Assembly: GCF_026914265.1 (NCBI RefSeq) | Contig: NC_069133.1 | Coordinates: 53,023,182 to 53,087,181, forward strand | Direction of reading: 5' to 3' | Source of the DNA: Mya arenaria | Taxonomy: Eukaryota; Mollusca; Bivalvia; Myida; Myidae | Length of the DNA stretch: 64,000 bases | Part shown: piece after piece, positions 1 to 20,400 of the stretch | How positions within the stretch are numbered: position 1 is the first letter of the stretch | Layout of the letters: every line of letters starts with the position of its first letter | Notes under the pieces: generated by a model | What the model saw: the letters and a program-made list of their open reading frames with translations, nothing else | What the model was told of the DNA's origin: nothing | Databases searched by the model: none | Position numbers and translations under genes: made by a program

Positions 1-112
1 CTTATTCAAATTTGAAAACCAAAACCAAATACTCTCCCAACCTATGCAGTATATCAGTCAGCATCAAAATATGAATGGCAAAGTGAACAAGTGAGAGCCA
101 AACAGTTACTCA

Positions 113-6590
<6,478 letters not shown>

Positions 6591-6760
6591 CTTGAGTAAG
6601 GTGTCTTCAACTTTCCATTAACCAACGCAATGTTATTTACGTGAAATTCACCATAGTTTGCAATGTTTACAAATTTTCATAAATTAAAATGGCGGCAAGC
6701 ATCATCGCTTAAGCCGTTGATTAATTTAAAAACTCAAAATTTTACAATGCAACGAAAATC
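6591..6760 (-). promoter_or_regulatory. SMC3 upstream region with YY1-like motif
   Basis: Just upstream of the SMC3 start is AAAATGGCGGC at 6686-6696, a full match to the YY1 core (AAnATGGCGGC) but on the strand opposite to transcription. TTACGTGA at about 6637-6644 resembles a CRE/E-box half site. YY1 sites near the start site are common in animal housekeeping genes. No TATA box stands out. The transcription start itself cannot be read from the sequence. Confidence 0.4.
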
Positions 6761-6889
6761 AATAATAATAAACTTAAATCATATTTTCAATCAAATTTTG
6801 AAGTCATTATGATATTAAGATATCGAACAGGCAAAATTACAACGATATTGCCATATTAATTATTCGTTGATGTAAGCAATTTTGGCGGG

Positions 6890-7016
6890 ATGGTTTTTGT
6901 TCATTCGGACCTCCTCGGCCATTTTTTTTTTTTATAAAAGACGGCTACACAACACTATTTATTTCTTTACCACTTTATATATATATACCGAGGAGTTCCG
7001 AATGAACAAAAACCAT
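6890..7016. mobile_element. Small fold-back element with 29-bp inverted repeats
   Basis: Arms at 6890-6918 and 6988-7016 are inverted copies (ATGGTTTTTGTTCATTCGG ... CCGAATGAACAAAAACCAT) with one mismatch and a 69-bp AT-rich loop. The CATTCGGA[AC]CTCCTCGG part is shared with the element at 25979-26223, so both belong to one terminal-repeat family. It lies about 300 bp upstream of SMC3. No direct flanking repeats are visible. Confidence 0.65.
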
Positions 7017-8745
7017 ACGCATGCAGACGACCAAAACTTGACATTATCCCAGTTCGTTTATAAAGTTCACAAAGGCATATGTTTTAACAGAATCGAACCC
7101 GTTTCTTGGTGTAAACTATCACTTAAGTATTTTACGAGACTTAAAGGTTGGACTTTAGACCAACAGATAATTAACGTCCGGCCCTGTGGTTATTGGGTTG
7201 TTTGCGGGACCAAAAAAAATTTATATTTTGAAATACATATCCAGCGGTTATTTCTATTAATATTAAATTTGTTCTTCGATGTAAACATCAACACACGTGG
7301 ATAGTTTTAAGTGTGTTGTGTGTGTGTGTGGGGGGGGGGGGGAGATATCTATTAAAGGCGCAGTATTCCTACAATAAACTGACAGTAAAATTATGCGAAG
7401 AAGAAAACGTCTGCCTTCAACAATTTACAGTTAGTTTGCAATGAACTCATTAAACAGAGTGTGTGTATACCACGTGATAAATTACGTCATCATGCTAAGT
7501 CGAAGGCAACATTTTGCTTAAAATGAAGACTTAAATCAAAGATAACTTTTCTTTTATAACACACTTTTAAATGAAACAAAGGGCAGTCTATGACGTTTAA
7601 AGTGACCTGCATTTGTTTTATTACCTAAATTTGATAAAATCATTAGTTTCATCAAACAGTTCGCTAAACCTGTTTCCAAAATCATGTTTTGACAGTGCTC
7701 CGTCAGACGGCCGTATTGTGAAAAAGTTTGTCGAAGTGTTTAAATAAACTAAACTCTCAATCAAACTCTGGTAAAAGACCGAATGCAGGGCTCAGTAAGC
7801 GGCGCAGATTGTGCTTTGTTTCATTGAAAATTGTGAAGAAATAGTGAAGTTATCTTTGTTTAAAGTATTTTTTCAAGTCAAAATATTGCCTTCCGATATT
7901 GCCTGCCTTCTCGAAATACACATTTTTTATCCCATTTTTATTGTGTTTATTTTTAACATGCAGTTCTTCGGAACAATGTGTCATTAAAATCATTACCAAG
8001 TCCTGTTTGGACATAACGTCAGTTCTCCGGACAAACAAGCATGAATAGAGAACATCAGGAAAGAAAGAAACGTGGACTGTAAGAAGGAAATACATGTACA
8101 TCAAGTATAAAAGTGACGGATCCTTGGTATAAACTGTCAATCTATAGGTCGCCAATTTCAGCAATGACAAAACAACCGTCATCCGGGAAGGATCGACGTT
8201 AAATTGGGGGCCCCGAGTGACAATGCTAAACACTGGTGCACGTTAATAAATAAGCGAAGCTCTAACCAGAGCTACACAATGTATGTGCATTATGGCCAAC
8301 AATCTAACAAGACTTATAGTCTCACTTGGTCCGACGCCGATGGGTGAATTTCCCGGTGCCGTCGTGAAATAAGCGTACCATCCACTCAATCAAGTGTGCA
8401 CGTAGCAGTCTCGGTTTGAGTCGGACTTTCAATTGACAGCGAATATCGGAGCAACGCCCCTGACGTTAGCGGCTTAAGCGGTATGTTATCCAAAATTTAA
8501 AAACTCTATCATGACACGTCACAAACGGTTATATCTATAGCGATGAAATGCACGAGTTTATTTTCGCCACCTATTTGGCAAACATATTTTTTTATCAAGT
8601 TTAGATTTAAATTTTAATCTTATTATTTGAAGCTCAGATTCTGCTGCTGATTATAGTCCTTTAACGAAACAAAAAAGTGACCTCAGCGTAATCCTGTTGT
8701 AACGGTCTTAAAATGTTTCGAGAAAATGGGATGTTTAGATTGAGT
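7017..8745. other. Intergenic, no gene recognised
   Basis: AT-rich DNA with a TG run and a 12-base G run near 7315-7342. Short open frames here have no recognisable domains, codon pattern or splice context. I see no RNA gene. Confidence 0.5.
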
Positions 8746-9098
8746 TTAAAGCTGCACTCTATTTGTTTTGACGACTTTTTTTATTGTGTGTCTTGGAACG
8801 AGCCAATTTATGCGAAAATGCATGTAAAGTAGTCATATTAGACTGCTGACTATAACATAGATCGCAGATTTTTATATTTAAGCAAAAAAATGATGTTTTA
8901 TAAATTTTTCTAGTTTAATAGTTACGTTAGTAACGCTTTTAGCCATAAAACATTAATATTCGAAGAAAATCTGCGATCTGATCGTCTTTTATTACTGCTT
9001 TGCAAATATTTACTAAACTTTTTGGTCATTCCAAGACAAAAAAAAAAAAAAAAGTTGTAAAAAAGGTAAATCTGTGAGAATGCAGCTTTAAAGGGTTA
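8746..9098. mobile_element. MITE with long inverted ends (TTTAAAGCTGCACTCT family)
   Basis: The left end TTTAAAGCTGCACTCT and right end GAGAATGCAGCTTTAAA are inverted. The similarity continues inward to TCTTGGAACGAGCCAA on the left against TTGGTCATTCCAAGA on the right, giving arms of roughly 75 bp. The inner part also contains GATCGCAGATTTT and AAAATCTGCGATC-type inverted segments, so the element folds almost end to end. No coding capacity. The ends resemble those of the repeats at 27271 and 29192. Confidence 0.65.
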
Positions 9099-10790
9099 TA
9101 CTCAAGAGTGTTGTCGAAATTGTTTCATAATAATTGAAACCTCGTTTTCACAATAACTGGAAAAAGATCTGGATAAAACACTACTGGTGGTTCGTCCTTG
9201 ATCCCATGGATAACCAGTTTTGTCTAGGGGGTTAAATGGGCCAACGATTAACGTTATGCCCAAATTCATTTTTGAAACGTTGTCTGCACAAAAACTTGAT
9301 ATGGCTTTGACCTACAACAATGACACTTCAGAAGCAGGTTGTCGTTGACCAGTCGATGCCGCATATTGTTTTCAGTGTCAGTTGGTCAAAGGTCATGGTC
9401 ATTGAAGAATTTCTTCTCAAAACATTTTAAAGCAGTCTAGAATTTTATCTGATAAAGCAGTGGTCAGGGGCATACGGTTTCAAAAAGTATTTGGTTAACA
9501 TTGGTCACTAACATAACATATGTACATTTTGTGGAATGGTACGTTTATTTTACTTTTCTAAATAAAATCTACAGATACGGCATACCGTCGGATAATAACA
9601 TGTGTTTTAAGTTCACCTTAGATTGGGTTATTGTGATGGGTCAATGTCGGTCGTTGTCGGAACATTTTTTTTCAGGAATCATTCTCGGTTCCTCTTTAAG
9701 ATTCCTTAAAACAATGGTTCCATATGCAAGACGCTTGTTGCCATGGACAAACATTGAATGTTTTCTCCCCAGAAACCACTTAACCAATTTCAAAATAAGT
9801 TTACAGTAATGTTTTTGAGGTGTTCTATCAAAATCCTTTAATTGATATTTTTAACCAAAAAAAAAACGCAATAACATGGCTGCCAAGGGGCTAGTTTTCA
9901 ATATAAGGATAAATGGAACATTTTGAACATCTTTTCCTCTGAAACTCCTGTCCCAATTTCAAAATAAATTCCCAGAAATGTTCCTGGGGTGACCAAACTC
10001 ATTTACACTATGTTGGCTGTGTTTGTTAGAAACATGGCTGCCATGAGGGTGGGGATGTTTTTACCATATGACTACTAGAATATGGATATAAACAAAACAT
10101 AGAAATGTTCGTTCTTTGACCCCTACCAAATTACTTCAAGAATGTCAGTTCGTTAAAGAAATGTCTGCAAGGGGACGGGGTAAGGTTATGTAGACTTATA
10201 TATTTCAGTCACAATATTTCATTGAAAAGCTGCAAGGTCTAGAGCTTAATTATTTGGCATCTGGATTGCCTAGTGATTCTCTATTGAAAATGTTTAATTC
10301 ATGCTCCTGTGGTTAATGTTAAATTATCTTTTCTTTAAAATTGCAGTGGTCAGAGCTAAGATATCTCCTATGAAATTTTTCACTAGTGACCCTTATCCAA
10401 TTTTTCTTAAAATCACCTTATTTCGATAACAACCATCACTTACTTTAGCAACTCTTGACCTCCATAGCAACCACAACTTTACTTTGCAACAATCTTTTTT
10501 TCTAAGTGGCCTATGACTTTCTTAGCAGCAGGTTGCTTCCTTAGCAACCATTCACTTTCTTAGCAACCAAATATTATCTAAGTAACCATTGCCTTCATCG
10601 ACAATGGCTTGCTTCCCTATAGAATTAATCATGTCATTTTCCTTAGCAACCATGGAATACCTTAGCAAAGCCTGTTGACTTAGAAATAATTGGCGTCCTT
10701 GGCAACCAATTCATTTCCTTGCAATTGCTTGTCTAGTTTATCCAAATGCCTAGATAAGCGATAGAGGGTCATATTGTTTAATACAGAATC
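9099..10790. repeat. Decayed interspersed and minisatellite-like DNA (CTTAGCAACC)
   Basis: No gene seen. From about 10440 to 10735 the motif CTTAGCAACCA recurs about ten times at irregular spacing (10-40 bp), an old eroded minisatellite. Upstream, two passages near 9770-9810 and 9940-9990 (CAATTTCAAAATAA, then CAGTAATGTT or CAGAAATGTT, then GGGGTG or GAGGTG) are diverged copies of one module. Confidence 0.4.
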
Positions 10791-10799
10791 GTCATTTGT

Positions 10800-11960
<1,161 letters not shown>

Positions 11961-12925
11961 ACATAAGTTTGCAAGTGTGTTAACACACCAAAATATGAGT
12001 CTGCAAAGGTATCTTCAATCTGGACGTCACGTCACAAACTGTGTGAATGATTTTCGTGCTAAACTAGACACATTCGGAGCTACTCGGCCACTTATATCTA
12101 AAACAACCTCGGATGTATGCCGGTACTTCAGTAGAAGTAATTAGTAAATTTATGAATTATATCATTAATTAAATGTAATGATTTTTGGTGAATTTGGTGT
12201 AATACATATTAATCTTTTGATAAAGAGTATATTTTTGAAGTTTACCGAATTTTGTCAAATTCCTGACTTCAGTACTGCCCTTTGTTGTCACTATCGACGA
12301 TTGGAAGTAGTCATTGTGTAGCAAAATATCAGAATTTCAGTACATGTAGTTACAGTCAATTTTGTGAAAAATATATGTGTGAATCATTACTTTTGTCCAC
12401 CATCATTTGTCTGCAATGTTTTGGAAATATATGATATTGATTCATTTCAACAACAAATCGTCAAAAACAGTCGGTTCCGTCTCTGTAATTCATTTACACA
12501 AAAGTCATGTATTGGTAAAATAATGTTCTTGTCAGGTCAACCGGATGATATTGTATGTTTCAGAGCCTGCATCTCTTGATCAATCTCAATTTCGATAAGT
12601 GCCATTTCCTGATCACTTACAGCAATGTGTCAATAGCTGTATGATATTGGGCACCATGTTTTAATATACATCAGTGTGTTCATCTTGCAAATAGATAATA
12701 ACGTCTTAGCGTATCAGCTGCTGGTATTTCCTTTCCATTAACATTAACAATTTCATATTATATTTATGTTATTGCAAAATCATCTTTTGCAATCTTGCAA
12801 ACATTTGCGAGTTAAACTAACAAGTGCTTTGTTACCACTCTTTCAAGACTATGATATGTCGTCCATATGTCCTTGTGTGAAACATGATAATAACGTGCAA
12901 TACAGCATAGCTCTTGTGATTTAAG

Positions 12926-13114
12926 GGCATAGTTTCTTTCTAAAGAAGTGAATGCTTTGAAATTAAAGCAAATCAAACAGGTTTGTCTTTCGACAGCATA
13001 ACCCAACCAAGATCATTTTGGCATAGTTTCTTTCTAAAGAAGTGAATGCTTTGAAATTAAAGCAAAGCAAACTGGTTTGTCGTTAGACAGTATAACCCAA
13101 CCAAGATCATTTTG
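12926..13114. repeat. Direct tandem duplication, 94 bp, two copies
   Basis: GGCATAGTTTCTTTCTAAAG begins at 12926 and again at 13020, with only a few differences (AATCAAACAGG against AAGCAAACTGG). A recent local duplication. No coding function seen. Confidence 0.85.
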
Positions 13115-16100
13115 GGATGTTCTCGCTTGTCGTTGCCAAAACGAACAATAAAAGACTAACCTGCTCTGGCAAATCTGAAGAAAACTTTTGCTCTTGAAAT
13201 GTTTGTCTATTGGGGTTGATTTAGTGTTTAGTTAGAAATAGCCTAAAGAGCTTGCAATCTCAAAACGTTTGTAATCAGAGTGATTAAACTTACAGGAATG
13301 GTAAGCAACATGTGAAGTTGTTCACCTTTGTTAAAGTTTATACATAGCGGCCTGCAATTAGAGTTATGGTTCTTGAATTAGTTAAACATTGAACACAACG
13401 CAAGGAAGCTTCGGTGACCCGAATTTCGATAAGATTATGTAGTATACTGTATGGTATATAACTTAATGTTATTATTTTTAGAAATTTCGTCTTCTTAATG
13501 AGCTGCTACTGGAAATTTATAATTATTCAGACTGCGTTAAAACTTTTATATATATACAAAATAAGAACCAGTCATATAGCAAACAAACACATTGCACAAC
13601 TATTACTGAACATGGGTTAGCTAAAAAAACACATTTTAATTAATTGTTACATTAAAATAAATAACAATGAATATGGGTACAAAGCTAATGAAGGATATTC
13701 ATCGCTTAATAAAATGGATCTCCAATCGGTAGGCAAAGTTTAGTAAAATCAACTGACACGGAGAGATAAGCGACTTCATAATTACCATTCAGTAAAATTC
13801 AGGATACAACAAAGGTGGATTCTTCTATACCTTGTTTGTAAATTTATTAAGAGTGTAGACAGGTTTCCGATTGCTTGCATTTTCAATAATAAAAATGAAA
13901 GTTTAAAATCATCCAAAGTTATGGGGTTAATGCTAGGGCCCCAAGTTATATGTGATATGCATAATTGCTTCGTATACTACTCTTTGAGTAACTTCTCTTA
14001 AAGCCATGCGAACGTCTAACTCAAAATGTTATTAAAAATGATATTTTCTTCGTCAGGTTTACGTATCAGACGACTTTCCAAATAAATCCCCGGTGCTGTG
14101 TTGCTTAACTGATATCTACCATCCAAATATTGACACGTCATTTAAGGACCGTAGCTGTAACAATGTCTGTCTGATTTTTTTCGAAATTGCAGAAGTTTTA
14201 ATATGAAGTCATTTCCTGACATAAGTCATTTTCCTTACTTAATTGTCTCTTAGCATTTGATTTAATAGCTTTTTATATCTGAAATACTTTATTTTCAATG
14301 ATTTTATTAAAAACACTATTATTCGCTACACTGGATTTCTCCAAAGTTGGCAAAAGGAAATGACTGAAGAAGGTTTAGAAATACAGCCCCTGGCCCCAAA
14401 ATCATAAAGATACTCAAGTTAATTCTCAATCTCAATCTTGCAAAACCATTTATCCACATAATGCACAAGAGAATACGGTTTTAAAACGAGGAAAACATAG
14501 ATACTGTATGAATGTCAGTGATATCGTGCAATACCTATTTAATGTATTTATGGAAAGAAAATTACCGATGGGTCATACAAATGATGTATACGTACAAGGC
14601 ACATTGCAATTATTTCACATGACGATTATGTTGCAATGTTGTTTTTTTTACATTGCCGAGTCCAAGATCATCGTTAATTTACTTGCTGAAATTAAATACT
14701 GGTATTTTTCGCCATTATCAACATTTTTTGAAAGGAAACTTCAGTTTTAATCTATTAGTGAGATTGAATTTAAAACAATGGTCTTGCTTTTGTTGTATAT
14801 CGATATGTAAGCGTTCATTTAGGCAATCATCTACAGGCCGCAAAAAGCTCGCACCATTTTCTGGTTCAAAATAAACACTAACTTATTTGGTGTTTGCACT
14901 TAGTTGACCCACTAGCTTGTGTAGTGGTATTTTGGCGCGAAAGTTAAACCGCCCAGACGTTGGTTTCAACAAATTTGTGTCGGGCGGTGATAAATGGTCG
15001 CGGCTTTATGAATGTGTTATAAAAGCAAGTAAATGGATGTTTGAACAAAAATGGAAAAGCACCGAAACATGAACGTGTATAATACTCTCTTTTTAACATT
15101 ATCAAATGGTTAAGATTATTAGAATTACCTAGTTATGTTTGCACAGTACAGGACATTACTGGGATGACCTCGTTAATGTTTTGATTCATACTGATTAACA
15201 CAATATTGCACAATTAAGAACTTAATATCTTGTTTGGTTTTATATTACAAAGAGAATATCAACAAAAGAAAAGTAAATTAGATTCGGATTTGAATATTGT
15301 CACAGATTTTTTTTAAATGTGTACTGGACAGATGTCAACACGATTTGATAGTTGATTACACATCAATTTCCAATTCGGGTTCATGGTGAAATCCTTAACT
15401 GCCTTCCGACAACGGCACACTTAACTGTCAATAAAAAATACTACGTGCATGCGCAGAGGGCAGAGCGATCTATGAAAATATACGACTTTACCTAATCATG
15501 TAGATCGACAAAATCCCTTCTACGAAAGTAAATGTTTGTACTCACCGTCAAATCTGGTCTACATGACAGAAAATCTGAAAAAATCTTCGATTGTCATTGG
15601 CCCACACAAAAATGCAAACACTAAGAAAAATATTATTTTACTCTTCTAAATGTTTCGACAACATTTTTGTATTTATTGTTGTAAATGCTTCATATTATCT
15701 AGTTATTACCGTCTTCTATTATAACTTATGTATCAATGAAAGAAACTAACTACTCAAAAAGCTATTTATTTTTGCAAATCTCACAAAAATACAAAATGTT
15801 GTACAAGCTGTGTGCTGCTCTTGAGCAGAGTTTATAATACGTTAGTCGGTTGATCTGTTGGCAGTGACTAGTCTAAAGTGCATATCGCACAAGAGCGAAA
15901 GTCTTTTACGATGTATATTAACTCAAAAAATGAGAAGTGATACAATCGCACATATCAACTAACTATTTCTTTTACTTCATACCTGTAAAATATAAAATTA
16001 TTTGAGACAAAATGATACAATATATGTTTCATTGAATTCGACCGATATTTGTCCTTTTCCATTTGCGCAGTATTGTGGTATGATTTTAAGTGATTGGCGC

Positions 16101-16839
16101 ATGCGTCGAGGCTATCAAAATACGGAAATTCTGTCCGGAGATCCATACTTATGTTAAAATAATGAATGTTTTAGTCGGACTTTTTTTCAGGTATAAAATT
16201 ATTTAAATATGACACACAATGAAACAGCTACAATCAAGTCACGAAACAATCCTACCTACGCCCTATGTTATTTGTTATAAACCAATCAAGGACTCTCGAC
16301 AGTGCAAAAGTCGTTTGAAGTACCAAATTATAATATGTTTAGAAACATAATTCAGTTTCGAGGTTCAATATTTAGCAAGTATAATACATATATCCGTTGT
16401 GACATGTTTAGATGTAATTAGGAGTTCATTTTTACAAATGAAGACTTTTTGATCCAAAAATCTGATAATATCTTCTTTCGTAAAATTTGGTCCAATCCTT
16501 ATTACCCCAAGGCATCTCACAAAGGGTGAATATTTTACTCACTAAAATATTGTTCCTCAAAACTAAATAAAACTTGAACTTTTGAAACGATTTAATTAGT
16601 GGTCTTTCCAACCCACTTCTGCACGTTTGAAGGCCTTTAACAAAATGAAAAAGGTAAAGTAATAAAGTACGGTAAATACATGTATAAATAATGATTGTTT
16701 GTTTAAATGCTTTGTAGAGACACTTAATACTGTAATAACGCACATAAAACACAAGCACATTCAACCGCAATATTGGCATATACAACTAACTATATTTATA
16801 GTATAACCACAGCACACTGTCCAAAATCTGGCAAGAATC
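13115..16839. other. Intergenic, no gene recognised
   Basis: About 3.7 kb of AT-rich DNA. Several open frames of 60-120 codons (for example minus strand 16432-16785) lack known domains, splice-supported extension or biased composition. No RNA gene or repeat array is evident. Confidence 0.5.
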
Positions 16840-17246
16840 CAGGGGCGTAGCTTCCTATAGGCCGTGTAGGCTGCGGCCTACACAATTTTCAGAAAAAAGC
16901 CAAATCTGCAATAAAAACTTAATTTATATATCTGAAACCAGGTATTTCAAATCTATCGTTTTCCTTTTCACTAAAATACGACATTAATGTTACGTATCTA
17001 ATTTGTCGAAATTTGCATACCAGTAGTCTGCGCTTTGACGCTGTTCATTACATACAACATTTATTTAAGGTAAAACATAATGATATTGATATCGTTACTC
17101 TCATTAATGTTTTTACAACAAAGAAATATACGCTAAAACGCACCACCTAGCTAAAACGAAATCCCGGGGATGCATGCCCTCGTGACCCCCCCCCCCCCTC
17201 CTCAGAAAGTGGCCTACGCATATACTTTCGTCAAGCTACGCCCCTG
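16840..17246. mobile_element. Nonautonomous DNA transposon with CAGGGGCGTAGCTT ends
   Basis: About 407 bp with perfect 14-bp terminal inverted repeats, CAGGGGCGTAGCTT and AAGCTACGCCCCTG, flanked on both sides by GAATC, a possible 5-bp target-site duplication. Subterminal GCGGCCTAC and GTGGCCTACGC are also partly inverted. CAGGGGCGTAG ends are of hAT type, though hAT usually makes 8-bp duplications. Contains a C-run at about 17187. No transposase. It lies 190 bp past the 3' end of the B-box/macro gene. Confidence 0.75.
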
Positions 17247-17435
17247 GAATCGGTTGTTAAATAGACAAAGCTTTCAAAATATTTTGAACAACAAGAAAAT
17301 GGCGATCTTGCAACATAATATTTAAGTTTAGTAAGAACGTTACGCCGAACGATTTGCATTCTATAATGATTTTTCTCAATACCCAAACGTTCTGGAAGCT
17401 GATGTATATAAACAGAAATCCAAGCAAACTAGCAT

Positions 17436-20400
17436 CTACAAGAGAAATATCTTCGAGGCTGCATATTCACTTGTAGATGTTAAATGTCCATGTAAGTCTC
17501 TATGCTCCGTGTCGTTCGGCAAAGAACCGTCGTGTTCATGTTGAATTGTCCCTGTATAGGCATACTCTGGATTGGAAAGAATGATTTCAGATTCGTTAAA
17601 ATGTGTCTCCAGAGCACGAACAAATTGCATACAAGAATCTGTTGCCATGTCGCAAAGATATAACTCTCTCACTCCACTATGGGGGTTTGTTGTCAAGAAT
17701 TTCTTGACAGCCTCAACAATTGTTTCTGTAGAGATGTCAACGGGGTATTTGTAAGTACCAGCACCGATTGCGGGGATTGCAATACTTGATATCATTTTAT
17801 CATCCGCTTTATGTAGAGCGGAAGTGACTGCATCAAACAACAGTTTTCTTGCCGATTTTTCAGGATGTTTGTCCCATCTGCATGTAACGGCATGAATTAT
17901 GGCAGAAAATGACAAGCATCCGGCAGTTGAACAAAATGAACTGCCCGGGGTCAATTCCTTTTGAGGCAATGTGTTTACAAATGCAGTGCACTCTGTTTGA
18001 ATGCATGGCCCTCCTGAAAAGTATGAAAAATAATGGTCAAATAACTGAACTTGCATGAGCATTAAACCTCCAAAACACTGAAAACTATATGCTACAAAAT
18101 AATTAGAATGGCAATTGAAATCATAACATACATTCAAGTTATATTGAATAAGCTTTGGTTATGTCTTCTTTTATTTCATCATAAAATATTTAAGTTTAAT
18201 TCACTTATCCTAATAGAAGAATGATAGCGGCATACCCTTTTGAACAAGTATCTTTGCTAGTCCTCCGTTATGCTTCAACTTTGGATCAGCGGGATTCACA
18301 ACTGAGAAAACCGGAAGTTGTGTGATGTCACCCCTGACAGCATAAATAGTCACATCACCGCCTGGACAACAGACTGCTCCCACCCCAACCTCGTCTCCTG
18401 CCACAACAAGGTTACACTTGGGGCGGATATTGGTTTTCTTCTTTAATGAGTCAGTGTCTTCAAATCTGAAATAAATGAGAACAGTCAAGAACAAAGTACA
18501 TATGTTAACCTTGCTTAGGAACGTAATATAGTACGAAATGGTATTTTGTTTAAGAACTGTTCACATTTACATTTGAAATAAATATATCCTAAAAAAGAGA
18601 TCCCCCTCAAATGCTAAGCATATGCAAAATACTGAAAACAGTAAAAGTGAGACTTTTCATTGGAAGTGATTGTTAAGTGCAATACTGGAAATATTCGATT
18701 ATTATAAATAAGCGGTATTCTTTGTTTAAAATATACACACATCCCTACCTTGTATCATCTGTGTCACTGTCTAAGTCTTCATCAGATGAATCGAATCTGT
18801 CTTCTCCATCAACCTGCTTCATGCCAATCTTTTGAGCCAACGATTTAAGTTTTCTCAAAGCTAAAGTGGTGGCGAAACCAAACCCTTGTATGATGATTGT
18901 CTGGTCATTAAACGTTAGCGAAAATGCAGACTGTGACAGCTCTGTTTCAATGCGCCGAATCCTTTGTTTGTGTTTCATTATGGAGGGAGCAAACGATTCC
19001 GGGTACTGCAAAGTAATGACTTTTAAAACATGATCTTGAAGGAATTTTCTCACGTCGCTGCAGACATCGCGAAGAATGGACGAGCAGGTTGCACAAACAA
19101 CAATTTCATTGGTGGCTTCGCTGTAGCTGATCCAAGCCTGCAAGAATTGATAATATTTTAGTATGTATTCTATGTCAATCACGATGCAATACAAATCATT
19201 TTTTTAGTTCCTTCGAAAAATTACTGCATGTATTTTTTTCTTTATCCATTGATATAAATCTACAATCGTTTTCAAAACTTCCCTGAACGTTTTTTTTTCT
19301 CACTTATCTAAAAACGATCGCGAATCAAAGTAAGAACATGCTCAAACATATGGTATTACGGTAAGGTTTGAATTGAGCTGGAAGGAAATTTAACGACTCT
19401 ACATACCATTTTGGGGTAGTGTGTTTCAATGTACGATTTCCGACAGTACCATTTGTCCGACATCATCACACTCCGACATTCATTACGAACAGGGATTTTT
19501 GCTTGCTCAATTGAGCCGATAATGACGTTTAGGCTCCTCTCTGCGTTACTTTGGGTGTCAGAATGCACCAAAATACAATCTTCATCAGTTTGCCAATGCG
19601 CATCCAAACCTCGACTTTTAAGTCGCATTCCAGCCAAATTTGAAATGGCAGATGAAACTGCAGCCTCGCGAATCGCCTGTGGAATACATTTTGTACTTGC
19701 TTTATTCTGCATTGTCAGCAATTCAGGTTTCCCGCTCAAGTCATTTAGCTGTTGGCTCTCGATCAATTCAGGATCGCGTTTTACTTGACTTACATCGCTT
19801 GGTATAAGATTCATATTCGGCATTGAATTTCCGTCACAAAGTTTTCTGGCCGTGATGCTGTGTGCCCCTTCTGGCATTGAATTGTTTTTGCATGGAAGCG
19901 AAGAACCTTTGCCAGTGGCGGTCATTGTTAACGATCTGACTGCTTCCAGAAAAGGAGTACTGTCTAAACACACCAAAGAAGTGTGTGCTTCACCCACTTC
20001 GTCTGAAAGAAAGGTATTCATCTCGATATATATAAATGTTTAGTGTTTGGTTATAATGTTTTTATACTCAAAAGGGGGGCAAACAGTTTAACACAAACGT
20101 ACAAATTTCAATGCATTTATATATTCATTTGACTATAATGATAAAAAATATCCACAAAAACACGCTAATATGAACTTGTTTTGATGTTTAACCATTGTTA
20201 CAAATATTTCGTTTACATTTAACACGAAATATAGAAAAGATCGATGCCTGACCCAATGCAGCGTGAACGAGTTCCTTTATGGCATCAAGATTATAAAATC
20301 TGATTTAAAGCAGTCTATGGGAAAGGTAGAATTGCAGAAAAGATGGGTTTTTTAATTGTATTCTAATGCACACGTTAAATAGAAACTTTATATTGGGATA

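Noticed and set aside
6882..7304. 140-codon plus-strand frame
   Set aside because: The first third is the fold-back element; the rest has no domain or splice support.
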